A stretch of DNA of 64,000 nucleotides from Fusobacterium ulcerans ATCC 49185 (GTDB lineage: Bacteria; Fusobacteriota; Fusobacteriia; Fusobacteriales; Fusobacteriaceae): positions 1,364,001-1,428,000 of the forward strand of contig NZ_LR215979.1 of NCBI RefSeq assembly GCF_900683735.1. The letters run 5' to 3'. The position numbers and the translations under genes were made by a program. The notes under the pieces are model-generated. The model made no database searches, was not told where the DNA came from, and was given only the letters and a program-made list of their open reading frames with translations. Of the stretch, positions 9,778-18,188 are shown one piece after another (within the stretch, counting starts at the first letter, position 1; each line of letters begins with the position of its first letter).

Positions 9778-9847
9778 GATTTCTTTCCTCCAATTTTTAT
9801 TATATTATTGTTTTTTATTCTGATTAATTTTTTTTAAATTCTTTAGG

Positions 9848-10510
9848 TTATTTGACTAGCAAAGCTACTGTTGATATATATATAATATCTCCACTTTGTA
9901 TTTTAACTGGTGCATTTCCTATTTTTATTTTTCTGTTGTCTGCATATCTCTGTATTCCTGTACCATTTACTGATCCTAAATCTTCCACAAACCACCCATT
10001 ATCTGTTTTGTTCAATATTGCATGTCTTTTACTTATCAATGAAGAATATGCTGTTTCTCCAAGATTTATATCTACCCTCATTCTTGCACTTTTACCAATT
10101 ATTAAAGAGTTTGCTTTTCCCACTGGCCATGTTTTTATATCATACCCCTCTTCATTTTTAAGTATTACATGAGTTATATTATTTCTTGACTGTTCTCTTT
10201 TATCCTCTATACTCTTTACTATTCTAGAATCTCTTACAAACTGTGATTTCTCATACATAATCAAATCTCTTTTTAATTTCCAGCTGTAGTAAAAAAGATC
10301 AGCTATGACAAATCCCATTATCATCATTGATATTATTATTAGTATCTCTTTTGAGAAATGAAAATAATAAACCAGTGCAAATGAAGCTATCAATACTATT
10401 CCCCAGAAGATGTAATTTACTTTTCTTTCCTTTATCTCGCTTTTTCTCATCTCTTTTTTTTGATATTTTTTGATTTCTCTTCTCAGCTTCCAATTTTTTA
10501 AAAATCTCAT
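9848..10510 (-). CDS. Membrane-anchored FHA-domain protein
   Basis: A 220-residue protein with a very basic N-terminus, two adjacent membrane segments (about 32-48 and 51-71) and a C-terminal FHA domain (about 130-215). The domain has the SLISKRHA phosphothreonine-binding motif and a following GSVNGTG turn. Both ends should face the cytoplasm. It overlaps the DnaJ gene by four bases. A membrane-bound and a soluble FHA protein in one operon could bring phosphorylated machine parts to the membrane base; this is inference from the domains. Confidence 0.85.
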   Translation of the reverse strand: MRFLKNWKLRREIKKYQKKEMRKSEIKERKVNYIFWGIVLIASFALVYYFHFSKEILIIISMMIMGFVIADLFYYSWKLKRDLIMYEKSQFVRDSRIVKSIEDKREQSRNNITHVILKNEEGYDIKTWPVGKANSLIIGKSARMRVDINLGETAYSSLISKRHAILNKTDNGWFVEDLGSVNGTGIQRYADNRKIKIGNAPVKIQSGDIIYISTVALLVK

Positions 10511-10953
10511 TTTTTCTTCCTCCCATTAAATGAAAAAAAAGATTCAAACATATTGTTTGTCTGTTCCTTCATTTTGCTATCCCCTTTTTCTGATGATTTT
10601 TTCTCTGGATCAAAAAATTTACCAAACATACTATTCATACCTTCTTTAGTAAACTTTTCATAAATATCTCCATAATCTTCTTTTTCATTTTTTGATCTGC
10701 TTTTCTTATTTTTTCCATATCCATTTTTTGACTCTGCCATTTTGTCATATTCATTTCTTTTTTCATCATCACTGAGAATAGTATAAGCATCATTTATTTC
10801 TCTAAACTTTTTTTCAGCTTCTGCTTTTTCTTTTTCTGATGCATTTATCATTCTGTCTGGATGATACTTTTTAGCTAGATCTCTGTATTTCTTTTTTATC
10901 TCATCTTTTCCAGAATCACTATTCACCCCAAGTATTTCATACAAGCTTTTCAT
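10507..10953 (-). CDS. J-domain protein (DnaJ-like co-chaperone)
   Basis: A 148-residue protein with an N-terminal J domain (residues 1-70) containing the HPD tripeptide (about 32-34) and the helix IV region ending in DDEKRNEYD. There is no zinc-finger domain, and the C-terminal half is short, charged and low in complexity, so this is a type III J protein. J domains stimulate ATP hydrolysis by Hsp70 (established). The only Hsp70-like gene nearby is the 862-residue ATPase of the same operon, so these are likely partners. It starts five bases after the preceding gene. Confidence 0.9.
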   Translation of the reverse strand: MKSLYEILGVNSDSGKDEIKKKYRDLAKKYHPDRMINASEKEKAEAEKKFREINDAYTILSDDEKRNEYDKMAESKNGYGKNKKSRSKNEKEDYGDIYEKFTKEGMNSMFGKFFDPEKKSSEKGDSKMKEQTNNMFESFFSFNGRKKK

Positions 10954-10957
10954 TTCA

Positions 10958-11737
10958 TCACTCCACCATCATTAGATTTTTCTTTTTAACATTGCTTCCT
11001 CTTACAAATCTATTCCCTTTCATACTGTTATATATTTGTTTAAGATACTCATATACCTTTTGATTATCTGCTTGATGGCATTCTTCTCTTATTCTTCTCT
11101 TTATGTATGAGTTCAGCAAATCTCTCGATACTGAACCATTCAAGGCTGCACTGCAAAAAACTTCATCTAAGCTTTCCATTTCTTTTTCATCAAATATTCT
11201 TCCTGCATATATTTTTAAAAGTCTACTTGGAAAAGAAATTCCAGAAGCTGTACTTTTAAATTTATGTATTTCATTTATAATATTATATTCTTTATCTATT
11301 CCTATGAAAGCTGAAGGATTCCTTATTTCTGCTCCCTCTCTCCTTTTGATTCTCACCAGCTCCATTTCATTATTCTGACATTTGCCCTCAGCAGAAAAAA
11401 ATATTTCCATAGAGTATTTTTCATATTTCCCTTTCTCCACCTCTACTGGGGAAAGAAATTTTACCTTTAGAATATAGTCTCCATCTTCTATTGGTATCTC
11501 TATTTTTAATTTTTCCTTTATCTTATAATAAAAATTATTATATTTTACAATTCCTGGTGTGATATAGAGAAATTCATCTTCTGCATAAGTTTCAATACCA
11601 CAAATAACCCCATTAGAATACTCATTATATGATAATGAATAGTATTCATATGGAGTTTCCTTCATATTATCTAAAACTTCCTTGTCAAGTATGTTGCCTC
11701 GTCTGAATATAGGAATTCTATTGTCTATTGTTACCAA
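10958..11737 (-). CDS. Unrecognised protein between tube gene and chaperone/signalling genes
   Basis: A 259-residue protein beginning with TTG at 11737, placed seven bases after an AAGGGGGAA site; there is no better ATG. The first 110 residues look beta-rich, with an [13 protein letters not shown] stretch and [10 protein letters not shown], and the C-terminal part is helical. I do not recognise the family. Its place directly after sheath and tube suggests a structural or assembly protein. It is separated from the tube gene by two strong hairpins, so its expression may be lower than that of the tube. Confidence 0.45.
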   Translation of the reverse strand: MVTIDNRIPIFRRGNILDKEVLDNMKETPYEYYSLSYNEYSNGVICGIETYAEDEFLYITPGIVKYNNFYYKIKEKLKIEIPIEDGDYILKVKFLSPVEVEKGKYEKYSMEIFFSAEGKCQNNEMELVRIKRREGAEIRNPSAFIGIDKEYNIINEIHKFKSTASGISFPSRLLKIYAGRIFDEKEMESLDEVFCSAALNGSVSRDLLNSYIKRRIREECHQADNQKVYEYLKQIYNSMKGNRFVRGSNVKKKNLMMVE

Positions 11738-11762
11738 GATTCTTCCCCCTTGATTTCATGTT

Positions 11763-11835
11763 CTCTTTATTCTTCCAATTAATTCTCATTAATTGAAAGA
11801 ATAAAGAGTTGGAGAAAAATAATTTTCCTCCAACT
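11763..11835 (-). promoter_or_regulatory. Two strong hairpins between tube gene and downstream operon genes
   Basis: The first hairpin is 11763-11808: CTCTTTATTCTT and CAATTAAT pair with ATTAATTG and AAGAATAAAGAG around a four-base loop, with one mismatch. The second, 11811-11831, pairs GGAG-AAAAT with ATTTT-CCTCC. Neither is followed by a long U-run on the transcribed strand, so they look like RNA stabilisers or a leaky terminator, not a full stop. Such a site would allow more sheath and tube than regulatory protein to be made. Confidence 0.55.
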
Positions 11836-11850
11836 GCAATATGGCTGATA

Positions 11851-12285
11851 TTATTCTTCAGCTGCGTAACCACCCTCGATAGTTACAGTTTCTATTTTTT
11901 CTTTCTTTTGTTTAAAGATAGCTTTAAATTCTCCTACTCCACCTTTGTCATTATAGTCCTCAGTATAGTCAAGGATAAATGCATTAGGAAGATCTATCTT
12001 TCTAACTACAACACTTCCAGAGATAACTTCCAATGTAAGTTCTCTGTAAGCATCTGAGCTTTCAGCAGGGATTAATGACCATTTAGCCATTTTTTTAGTA
12101 TCATCTGCTTCTTCTCCATTTACAGGAGTTATTATTTTTCCATTTACTTCTAATACAACTCCTAAATCACTAGCTCTTGCATTTGAATCGTCTGGAGTAT
12201 CAGAAATGTATTTCACTGTAGTGATATTATCCATTCCTAAAGTAATCTCCTCATTTTTCCCTTTGATTTTTAGATTGAATCCCAT
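11851..12285 (-). CDS. Hcp-like tube protein
   Basis: A 144-residue acidic, beta-rich protein, close in size to Hcp and phage tail-tube proteins (about 140-170). It lacks a signal peptide. It shows a strand-rich pattern with LEVNGKIITPV, a central helix region (DTKKMAKWSL) and a final GVGEFKAIFKQKK strand, as in tube-fold proteins. It lies 37 bases after the sheath-like gene, the usual sheath-then-tube order of contractile systems. It is followed at once by stable hairpins. The fold assignment rests on length, composition and position; no search was run. Confidence 0.55.
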   Translation of the reverse strand: MGFNLKIKGKNEEITLGMDNITTVKYISDTPDDSNARASDLGVVLEVNGKIITPVNGEEADDTKKMAKWSLIPAESSDAYRELTLEVISGSVVVRKIDLPNAFILDYTEDYNDKGGVGEFKAIFKQKKEKIETVTIEGGYAAEE

Positions 12286-12322
12286 ATAAAATCATCTCCT
12301 TTTTATTTTAGATTAGGTTCCC

Positions 12323-14473
12323 CTAATTTTTAGTTATTTCAAGTGTAAGATTTTTTACATCTCCATTAAAATTAATATGAAGGTGACAGTTATCTCCCTC
12401 TATATTTACAGATATATCATCCCCTGGCTGCAGTATAGAGTTTACACAGTCCTGATTAGAAAGCCATTTATTTTTTTGGCTTGTTGGTTTATTGCTAAAG
12501 AAATCTTTTATCTTATCCTCTTTGAAATCTGTTGTGATAAATCTCAAAACTCTTTCTATATATGTAGTTGCCACTGTTTTATACATAGGTTCAAATACCC
12601 CGTCTTCATTAGTAGCCAAAGTTCTTGCTTTATATACTGTTATGTTGTTTATAAGCTTTCCTCCATGCTGAACATTATCAGAAGAGAATATAAATCCAAA
12701 GTTGTTTCTGTTAATGCTGTCTTTAGTTGCAATAGTGTACCCAGTTATCTCTTTAGACATACTTGTTACTATTTTGAAACTATTGTCTTTTTCTTCTATG
12801 TTGATTCTTACTCCTGGCTCTTTCAAGTCTGTTTTCTTAAATCTCTTTCTCAGATATTCAGGACATTGCTGAGCCGCTGTTATTCCTGCTGCCACATAAG
12901 AACTTTCTATATATACTCCCTCTATCCAGAACTTAACTAATTCATTTTTATCAAATTCGGCTAGATTTGATTCTTCTGTCTTTAGTTTATAATCTAATAT
13001 AACACTTGATTTTTCCTTTGGTATTATAGTGAAATTAGGTACACATGGGATAAGGAATTGTGAGAAATCTCTGTACTGAAGGTTTTTAGTTTTTTCCACA
13101 TACTTACCTATTCCAGTAGTTGCCAGATTATTGAATGTAGTTTCATCGCTTCCTATTACACTGAAGAAACTTGCAACTTTATATTTAGCAAGGATGGACA
13201 TAAGCACTTGAAGATTTTCATTTGTATTAACGCTCTTTTTCTGTACTTTAGTTGTTCCTTTAAATCTTTGTCTAATATTTTTAGCATTATCCACTTCATC
13301 AAGATTTATGCTTGGAATAATTCCATACCAGATAGTATTTTCAAAATCATTTTTCTGATTTACAGTATTTAAGTATAACTCTAATGCCTGTTTATTCTCC
13401 CCTTTTAAAAGCATTTCAAGTTTGTTGTTTACTACTAGTAAAGATGGTTTCATTCCATTAAGGTCTTTATCATACTGTTCAAAGAATACTTTTACTCCTA
13501 GAAGTTTTTCCATAAGAGGTTTTATAGTCTTTATAAAATCTTCCTGTGCTTCTTTGTAGAAAGTTAAATATTGATTGTAGTTTTTAACTTCTCTTTCCAC
13601 ATCTATTTCTTCTATTACTGTTGGAAGAGGAACAAAAGTTCTTACTACTAGATTTTTTACATAATCATTTGGCTCTTCATTTACTTCTTCAAAGTCATCT
13701 TCAAAGTATTGTGCCAAAAGTTGATTATGCTGATTAGAGGCTACTGTAAGAGCTGTGCTTTTTTTCGATTTTTCCTCAATGATTTTAAGCTCTCCATGCT
13801 CATCCATTGTAAGCATTCCTATTTTTATCTCTTCTGCTTTTCCACCATTTTCACTTTGTCCAATCAATACCCTTGTTTTTATGTCTTCTATTGCAAGAGG
13901 CAACATTCCAAGAATATTGTTATAGCTTTCCCCTGCTTTTGAAAAGGCAATATTTAATTTATCTGCATATTCAAGCTTTGTAGGATCTTCTTCTTCTAAA
14001 GATTCATACTTGTCATGAAGATAAGCTATCTCTTTTCTCAATTGTTTAATATCATCCATTACCTTTTTAGGAGAAAGCATATTTAAAATTTCTTTAAAAT
14101 TAAAATCTACATTCTTGCTTCCATTAACTTTTTTACTGTCCAATAATGTTATTAACATTTTAAAAAATGTATTTTCCATATTTATTGGAATTTCAGTTAT
14201 ACAGTTATCAGGAATCCCATTAGGTTTTTCCAGACTGTATTTTACCTTTTGAGTAGCAGCATTGAAGAAGCTGTATACTTTAGGCTCAAATTTTGTTAGA
14301 AACTCATTAAAGTTTCTTATTAGAAGATGTTCATGGATTTCCCTTATTTTTTCATCATCTAAACTTGTTACATTGTTGCTGCTTCCCACAAGAGTCAATA
14401 AATCCAGTTTTTCACTGTTGATCTCCTCAAACAGAATTGTTCTGTTTGTTTGTTCAAAAATACTTTTAGACAT
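12323..14473 (-). CDS. Large sheath-like protein (possible TssB-TssC-type fusion)
   Basis: A 716-residue soluble protein, first gene of the operon, starting at ATG behind AGAGGTGG. The last third looks like the conserved core of contractile sheath proteins: SFWIEG-like text near residue 525 (KFWIEGVYIESSYVAAG), then TYIERVLRFITTDF near 648, which sits where TssC has its R-F-x-H-Y-L-K helix, then a beta-strand pair at the C-terminus (DDISVNIEG ... LTLEITKN). The N-terminal 250 residues are helical and could be a TssB-like part or an insertion. Canonical TssC is about 490 residues, so this is large. The call depends on the neighbouring tube-like and hub-like genes. Confidence 0.5.
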   Translation of the reverse strand: MSKSIFEQTNRTILFEEINSEKLDLLTLVGSSNNVTSLDDEKIREIHEHLLIRNFNEFLTKFEPKVYSFFNAATQKVKYSLEKPNGIPDNCITEIPINMENTFFKMLITLLDSKKVNGSKNVDFNFKEILNMLSPKKVMDDIKQLRKEIAYLHDKYESLEEEDPTKLEYADKLNIAFSKAGESYNNILGMLPLAIEDIKTRVLIGQSENGGKAEEIKIGMLTMDEHGELKIIEEKSKKSTALTVASNQHNQLLAQYFEDDFEEVNEEPNDYVKNLVVRTFVPLPTVIEEIDVEREVKNYNQYLTFYKEAQEDFIKTIKPLMEKLLGVKVFFEQYDKDLNGMKPSLLVVNNKLEMLLKGENKQALELYLNTVNQKNDFENTIWYGIIPSINLDEVDNAKNIRQRFKGTTKVQKKSVNTNENLQVLMSILAKYKVASFFSVIGSDETTFNNLATTGIGKYVEKTKNLQYRDFSQFLIPCVPNFTIIPKEKSSVILDYKLKTEESNLAEFDKNELVKFWIEGVYIESSYVAAGITAAQQCPEYLRKRFKKTDLKEPGVRINIEEKDNSFKIVTSMSKEITGYTIATKDSINRNNFGFIFSSDNVQHGGKLINNITVYKARTLATNEDGVFEPMYKTVATTYIERVLRFITTDFKEDKIKDFFSNKPTSQKNKWLSNQDCVNSILQPGDDISVNIEGDNCHLHINFNGDVKNLTLEITKN

Positions 14474-14533
14474 ATTCCACCTCTTTTTGTTTTATTTTAA
14501 ATGTTTTATATTTTTAAATTCTATTTAGTTTTT

Positions 14534-14563
14534 ATTATACCAATAATATATCATACCAGTCAA
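14534..14563 (-). promoter_or_regulatory. Sigma-70-type promoter of the injection-system operon
   Basis: On the minus strand TTGACT is followed by an 18-base spacer and TATAAT, about 60 bases upstream of the sheath-like gene. No other convincing promoter is seen before the 14 genes that follow, so one transcript may cover the whole cluster. The rest of 14564-14915 is very AT-rich and shows no gene. Confidence 0.65.
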
Positions 14564-14915
14564 ATATCATGTTTTATTTAAAGAAGTTATAATTTTCTAA
14601 TTACGTTTTTAATCTTTTATCGGCACTTTTTAGATAGTTTGTTTGTTTTAAATTTGTCTTTTTAATCGAAAAAAATTTTTTTTAGTTATTTTATTATTAA
14701 TTCATTATCTTTGTTTAAATCGAATATAAAATGAACTGTTATCAACCATACCACTTTACATATATTTTTTTATAAAAATCATATATTTTTTAAACTATAC
14801 TTATTAAAAGTACAATTGTATTTATTTTTAAATCCTTTCATATAAAAACACTACTCTCTTCTTTGATTCAAATTATATAACTTTACTTTTATTAAATATT
14901 TTTAAAATTTCAGTA

Positions 14916-14953
14916 ATAAAAAAAGAGTGACTAATTTTTTATTAAGTCACTCT
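14916..14953 (-). terminator. Terminator of nrdDG
   Basis: AGAGTGACT pairs with AGTCACTCT around an AT loop (14924-14953). On the minus strand it is followed by a run of seven U residues, the classic intrinsic terminator. It lies nine bases after the nrdG stop codon. Confidence 0.85.
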
Positions 14954-14962
14954 CAGTTTTAT

Positions 14963-15421
14963 TTAAATATTCATAAGTATCCCATTGTGAAATACTCTTT
15001 GATTTGATGAGCCTCTTAGTTTTAATCTCAAATCTTTTTTTTCTATTTCAAATTTTCCATCTATAAGATAATCTATAAGAGAAGTATCTATCCATTTTTC
15101 CACTTCTTCCTTCAAATATCCTGTCCATAGATAAACATTTTTATCAGTATTTTCTTTTATAAAGTGTATAAGTTTTATTACTTCATTTCTGTTTTCATAA
15201 TATAGAGGATCTCCTCCTAAAAATGTAACATTTTTCCATCTTGATTTTAATATAATATCTTTTATTTCATCCATTGAATATTCTTTTCCTGCATTGTAAT
15301 CCCATGTATTCCTTGAAAAACACCCAGGACATTTATGAGAACATCCAGCAAAATAAAGAGTCATTGTATATCCAGTCATGCTGTTTATAGGATCATTATT
15401 TACTATTGATATTATCCTCAT
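14963..15421 (-). CDS. nrdG: Anaerobic ribonucleotide reductase activating enzyme
   Basis: A 152-residue radical SAM enzyme that installs the glycyl radical on NrdD. The iron-sulfur motif CSHKCPGC (C-x3-C-x2-C) is at residues 27-34, followed by a GGDPL motif near residue 70 that contributes to SAM binding. Size matches the NrdG family. It begins one base after the nrdD stop codon and ends before a strong terminator, so nrdD and nrdG form one operon. All expected features are intact. Confidence 0.95.
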   Translation of the reverse strand: MRIISIVNNDPINSMTGYTMTLYFAGCSHKCPGCFSRNTWDYNAGKEYSMDEIKDIILKSRWKNVTFLGGDPLYYENRNEVIKLIHFIKENTDKNVYLWTGYLKEEVEKWIDTSLIDYLIDGKFEIEKKDLRLKLRGSSNQRVFHNGILMNI

Positions 15422-15422
15422 A

Positions 15423-17669
15423 TTACTTCACATGTATAGCTCTGTTTTTGATTTCTTTCATTCTTCCTTCCAGAGCATGAGTTATATTATAGTTTGATAT
15501 ATATCCACAGCAACGTCTTTGTATTTTCATTTTCATTCCATCTTCATTTCCACAATGAGGACATTTATAGCTGGCTGTTTTTTCATTATATGATATTTCT
15601 CCTGTATATCCACATTCATAACATACATCTGAAATAGTATTTACTGCAAAATATTCTATTCCTGCATCATGAGCATATTGAATAAGTTCTATTATAGCTT
15701 CGTTATTATATGTTTTTCCACCATTTTCTACATACATAATATTTCCACCATTGCAATATTTAATAAATGGTGCTTCTACATCTATTTTATCAAAAGAATC
15801 TATTGGCAGTTCTGATGAGAAATGGAATGAATTTGTATAATATTCTCTTTCTCTAAGCCACTCAGGCATTATATCTCCATAGTTTTCTACATCTTTGCTG
15901 AAAAATGTAGCTATAGAACTTTCTGCAGGAGTACCATATACAGATACAGGAAGTCCAGTTTCAATTTTTATATCATCAGCTTGTTTTCTAATAGCTTCCA
16001 TTATAGCAATACCCATTTCATGCCCTTTTTCTGTAGATATGTTTTCCTTATCATCAGATAATATTCTTACAGCATCATCTAATCCAAGGAATCCATAAGA
16101 TACAGAAGCTCTGTCAGTTTTCAATAATTCTTCTACAGTGTCATCTGGTTCTAATCTTGCTATTCCCCCATATTGGAATAAAATAGGAGCTTTTTTAGCT
16201 TGAAGATGTCTTACATTTTCAAATCTTGTTTGAATAGCTTTTTTCATAAGTTCTTTTCTTTTTTCAAGAATATTAAGGAATCTTTCTAATCTGTTCCCCT
16301 CTGCTCCTCCATAACGTTCATCCCTCAATACATCTAAAGCAATTTGAGGTACATTTAATGTTGCTACTCCATAGTTAAATCTTCCATAGTGCTGATACTC
16401 TCCAGCAACTTGATATTCATGATTTACTCTGCTACGACATCCCATTCTAGCATAATATTTTCCTGCATCATAATCATCTTTAGAATAGAATAAGATATCT
16501 GGATAATAAGTATTTGCTATACATTTAGATACTTCCTCTGTAATATAGAAATATTTATCTCCCTTTTTAAAGTTATATCCATCTACTACCATATAAGAAA
16601 GTTTTGGGAAAATAGCTGGTATATGTTTTTCTCCAAGTCCTGTTTGCCTTACTTTTAAATATGATAATATTATATGCTCAGATTCCCAAGATGTAGGAAT
16701 ATTAAAAGTAATTGTACTAAATGGAGTCTGACTTGCACTTCCTAATATGCTGTTAGTCTGATATTCAAATAATTGACATGCATCATAAATATCTTTTGCT
16801 GTTCTTTCCTTAGCTATTTGGAATTCAACAGATTTTTCAGAAGCAAGTTTTTTATTTCCTGAACTTATCTCTCCAAATTCTTTTTCTATATCTTCTTCTG
16901 TCATTCTTGAAATATTTGCTTCTGTAGATAATTTATCATTATAAGCTCTCATAAAATTTTTCTTAAAGTTTTTCTTTGCATATTCAGCAAATACTTCATT
17001 AAAGTTTGGCAGAGAAACTCCACCATATTGACTGGCAGAAATACTTGCCATTATCTGCATAGCAATATTCATAGCTGTACCTACAGAGTTTGGCTGGCAA
17101 ACATCAGCATTAGTTATTCTAGTTCCATTTCTAAGCATATCTTCTATATTAAACAGACAACAGTTTGTAAGTTTAGTATCTACATCTGAATCATGCCAAT
17201 GTATAGTTTTTTTTCTGTGAGCTGCCCATAATTCTTTATCTATATTTTTTTCAAGTATATATCTGAAATATTCTCCAGCAATCAAATCTCTTTGTACTGA
17301 AGGAAGCATAGAATTTTTATTGCTGTTTTCTCTGTCTCCTACATCTACTATATCAGTCATATGTCTAAATACACTATTAGCTTCTTTTAATCTTTGTTCA
17401 GCTCTTTGTGTCCTATATGTTTGGAAAGCTTTAGCCTGTTCAAATAATCCATTACTACATAAAGTATAAAAAACTATATCTTGTATAGCCTCCACTGACA
17501 TTCTTGTATGTCCATTAATCTTTATTACTATGTCATCCATCATATGTTTAATGGTAACTTTATCTGTAAAATTTACTTCCTTATCTATTTTTTCTAAAAC
17601 CTTTTCTATTTTTTCTTTATTAAAAGTCACAATAGAGCCATTTCTCTTAATTACTTCTATCTTATGCAT
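15423..17669 (-). CDS. nrdD: Anaerobic ribonucleoside-triphosphate reductase
   Basis: A 748-residue class III ribonucleotide reductase that makes deoxynucleotides without oxygen. The start at 17669 (MHKIEVIK) follows GGGAGG; a longer frame from 17705 lacks such a site. An ATP-cone regulatory domain occupies about residues 1-95. The C-terminus has the zinc ribbon C-Y-E-C-G ... C-P-H-C-G and the glycyl-radical loop RRCCGYIS, with the radical glycine near residue 722. Two NrdR-like boxes lie just upstream, so repression by NrdR is likely. The gene is complete. Confidence 0.95.
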   Translation of the reverse strand: MHKIEVIKRNGSIVTFNKEKIEKVLEKIDKEVNFTDKVTIKHMMDDIVIKINGHTRMSVEAIQDIVFYTLCSNGLFEQAKAFQTYRTQRAEQRLKEANSVFRHMTDIVDVGDRENSNKNSMLPSVQRDLIAGEYFRYILEKNIDKELWAAHRKKTIHWHDSDVDTKLTNCCLFNIEDMLRNGTRITNADVCQPNSVGTAMNIAMQIMASISASQYGGVSLPNFNEVFAEYAKKNFKKNFMRAYNDKLSTEANISRMTEEDIEKEFGEISSGNKKLASEKSVEFQIAKERTAKDIYDACQLFEYQTNSILGSASQTPFSTITFNIPTSWESEHIILSYLKVRQTGLGEKHIPAIFPKLSYMVVDGYNFKKGDKYFYITEEVSKCIANTYYPDILFYSKDDYDAGKYYARMGCRSRVNHEYQVAGEYQHYGRFNYGVATLNVPQIALDVLRDERYGGAEGNRLERFLNILEKRKELMKKAIQTRFENVRHLQAKKAPILFQYGGIARLEPDDTVEELLKTDRASVSYGFLGLDDAVRILSDDKENISTEKGHEMGIAIMEAIRKQADDIKIETGLPVSVYGTPAESSIATFFSKDVENYGDIMPEWLREREYYTNSFHFSSELPIDSFDKIDVEAPFIKYCNGGNIMYVENGGKTYNNEAIIELIQYAHDAGIEYFAVNTISDVCYECGYTGEISYNEKTASYKCPHCGNEDGMKMKIQRRCCGYISNYNITHALEGRMKEIKNRAIHVK

Positions 17670-17710
17670 TGTGTCTTTCCTCCCATATTTGTAATTGTTC
17701 CTCATCCATT

Positions 17711-17757
17711 ATACTATATCTTGTGTTTTTTTCAAATATTTTCAATATATATTGTTC
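17711..17757 (-). promoter_or_regulatory. Pair of NrdR-like boxes upstream of nrdD
   Basis: Box 1 (17711-17726, ATACTATATCTTGTGT) agrees with the palindromic NrdR consensus at 14 of 16 positions as I recall it; box 2 (17742-17757, TCAATATATATTGTTC) agrees at about 11. Their starts are 31 bases apart, the spacing known for paired NrdR sites. They sit 42-88 bases before the nrdD start. Confidence 0.65.
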
Positions 17758-17813
17758 TTTGATAATATGTATATCATTTATCCACCTTGATTTTACTAAC
17801 TTATCAGCATGTC

Positions 17814-17855
17814 AAAAAAAAAGAACTTGATTTTTTACTTCAAGTTCTTTCTTTA
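17814..17855. terminator. Bidirectional hairpin terminator upstream of nrdD
   Basis: AAGAACTTGA (17821-17830) pairs perfectly with TCAAGTTCTT (17840-17849). A-rich sequence precedes it and T-rich sequence follows, so it can end transcripts from either side and would insulate nrdD from the radical SAM gene. The 330 bases from 17856 to 18188 are AT-rich and I see nothing else in them. Confidence 0.7.
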
Positions 17856-18188
17856 TTTACCTGTTTTATATATTTTAACATATATTTTAATTATACATAT
17901 TTTTTTCTAAATATCTTAAATAAATAATTATTTCCTACAAGAAAAAGTATATTTAAAAAGTCTAATTAAATTTTAGAAATTCAGAAATTAGAAAAATTTA
18001 TGTAATTAATGAAATAAATAAAATATAAAAAACATTATATTTAAGTTTTAATAATTAAACATTGTTATTTACTGTAATTATTGAGATACAGCACCAATCA
18101 TTCATTTTATTTTTATTTTATAAATAAAATTAATAATAAATATTTCTACTGGAAAATTCTGAAGTTATATTTTAGTTTCTATAATTAT

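Noticed and set aside
10299-10547. Frame overlapping the FHA and DnaJ genes
   Set aside because: It lies in another frame across two well-supported genes and has no independent support.
1-14563. Complete prophage
   Set aside because: There is no integrase, terminase, portal, capsid or lysis gene on this side, while kinase, phosphatase, FHA and chaperone genes are present; an injection system fits better.
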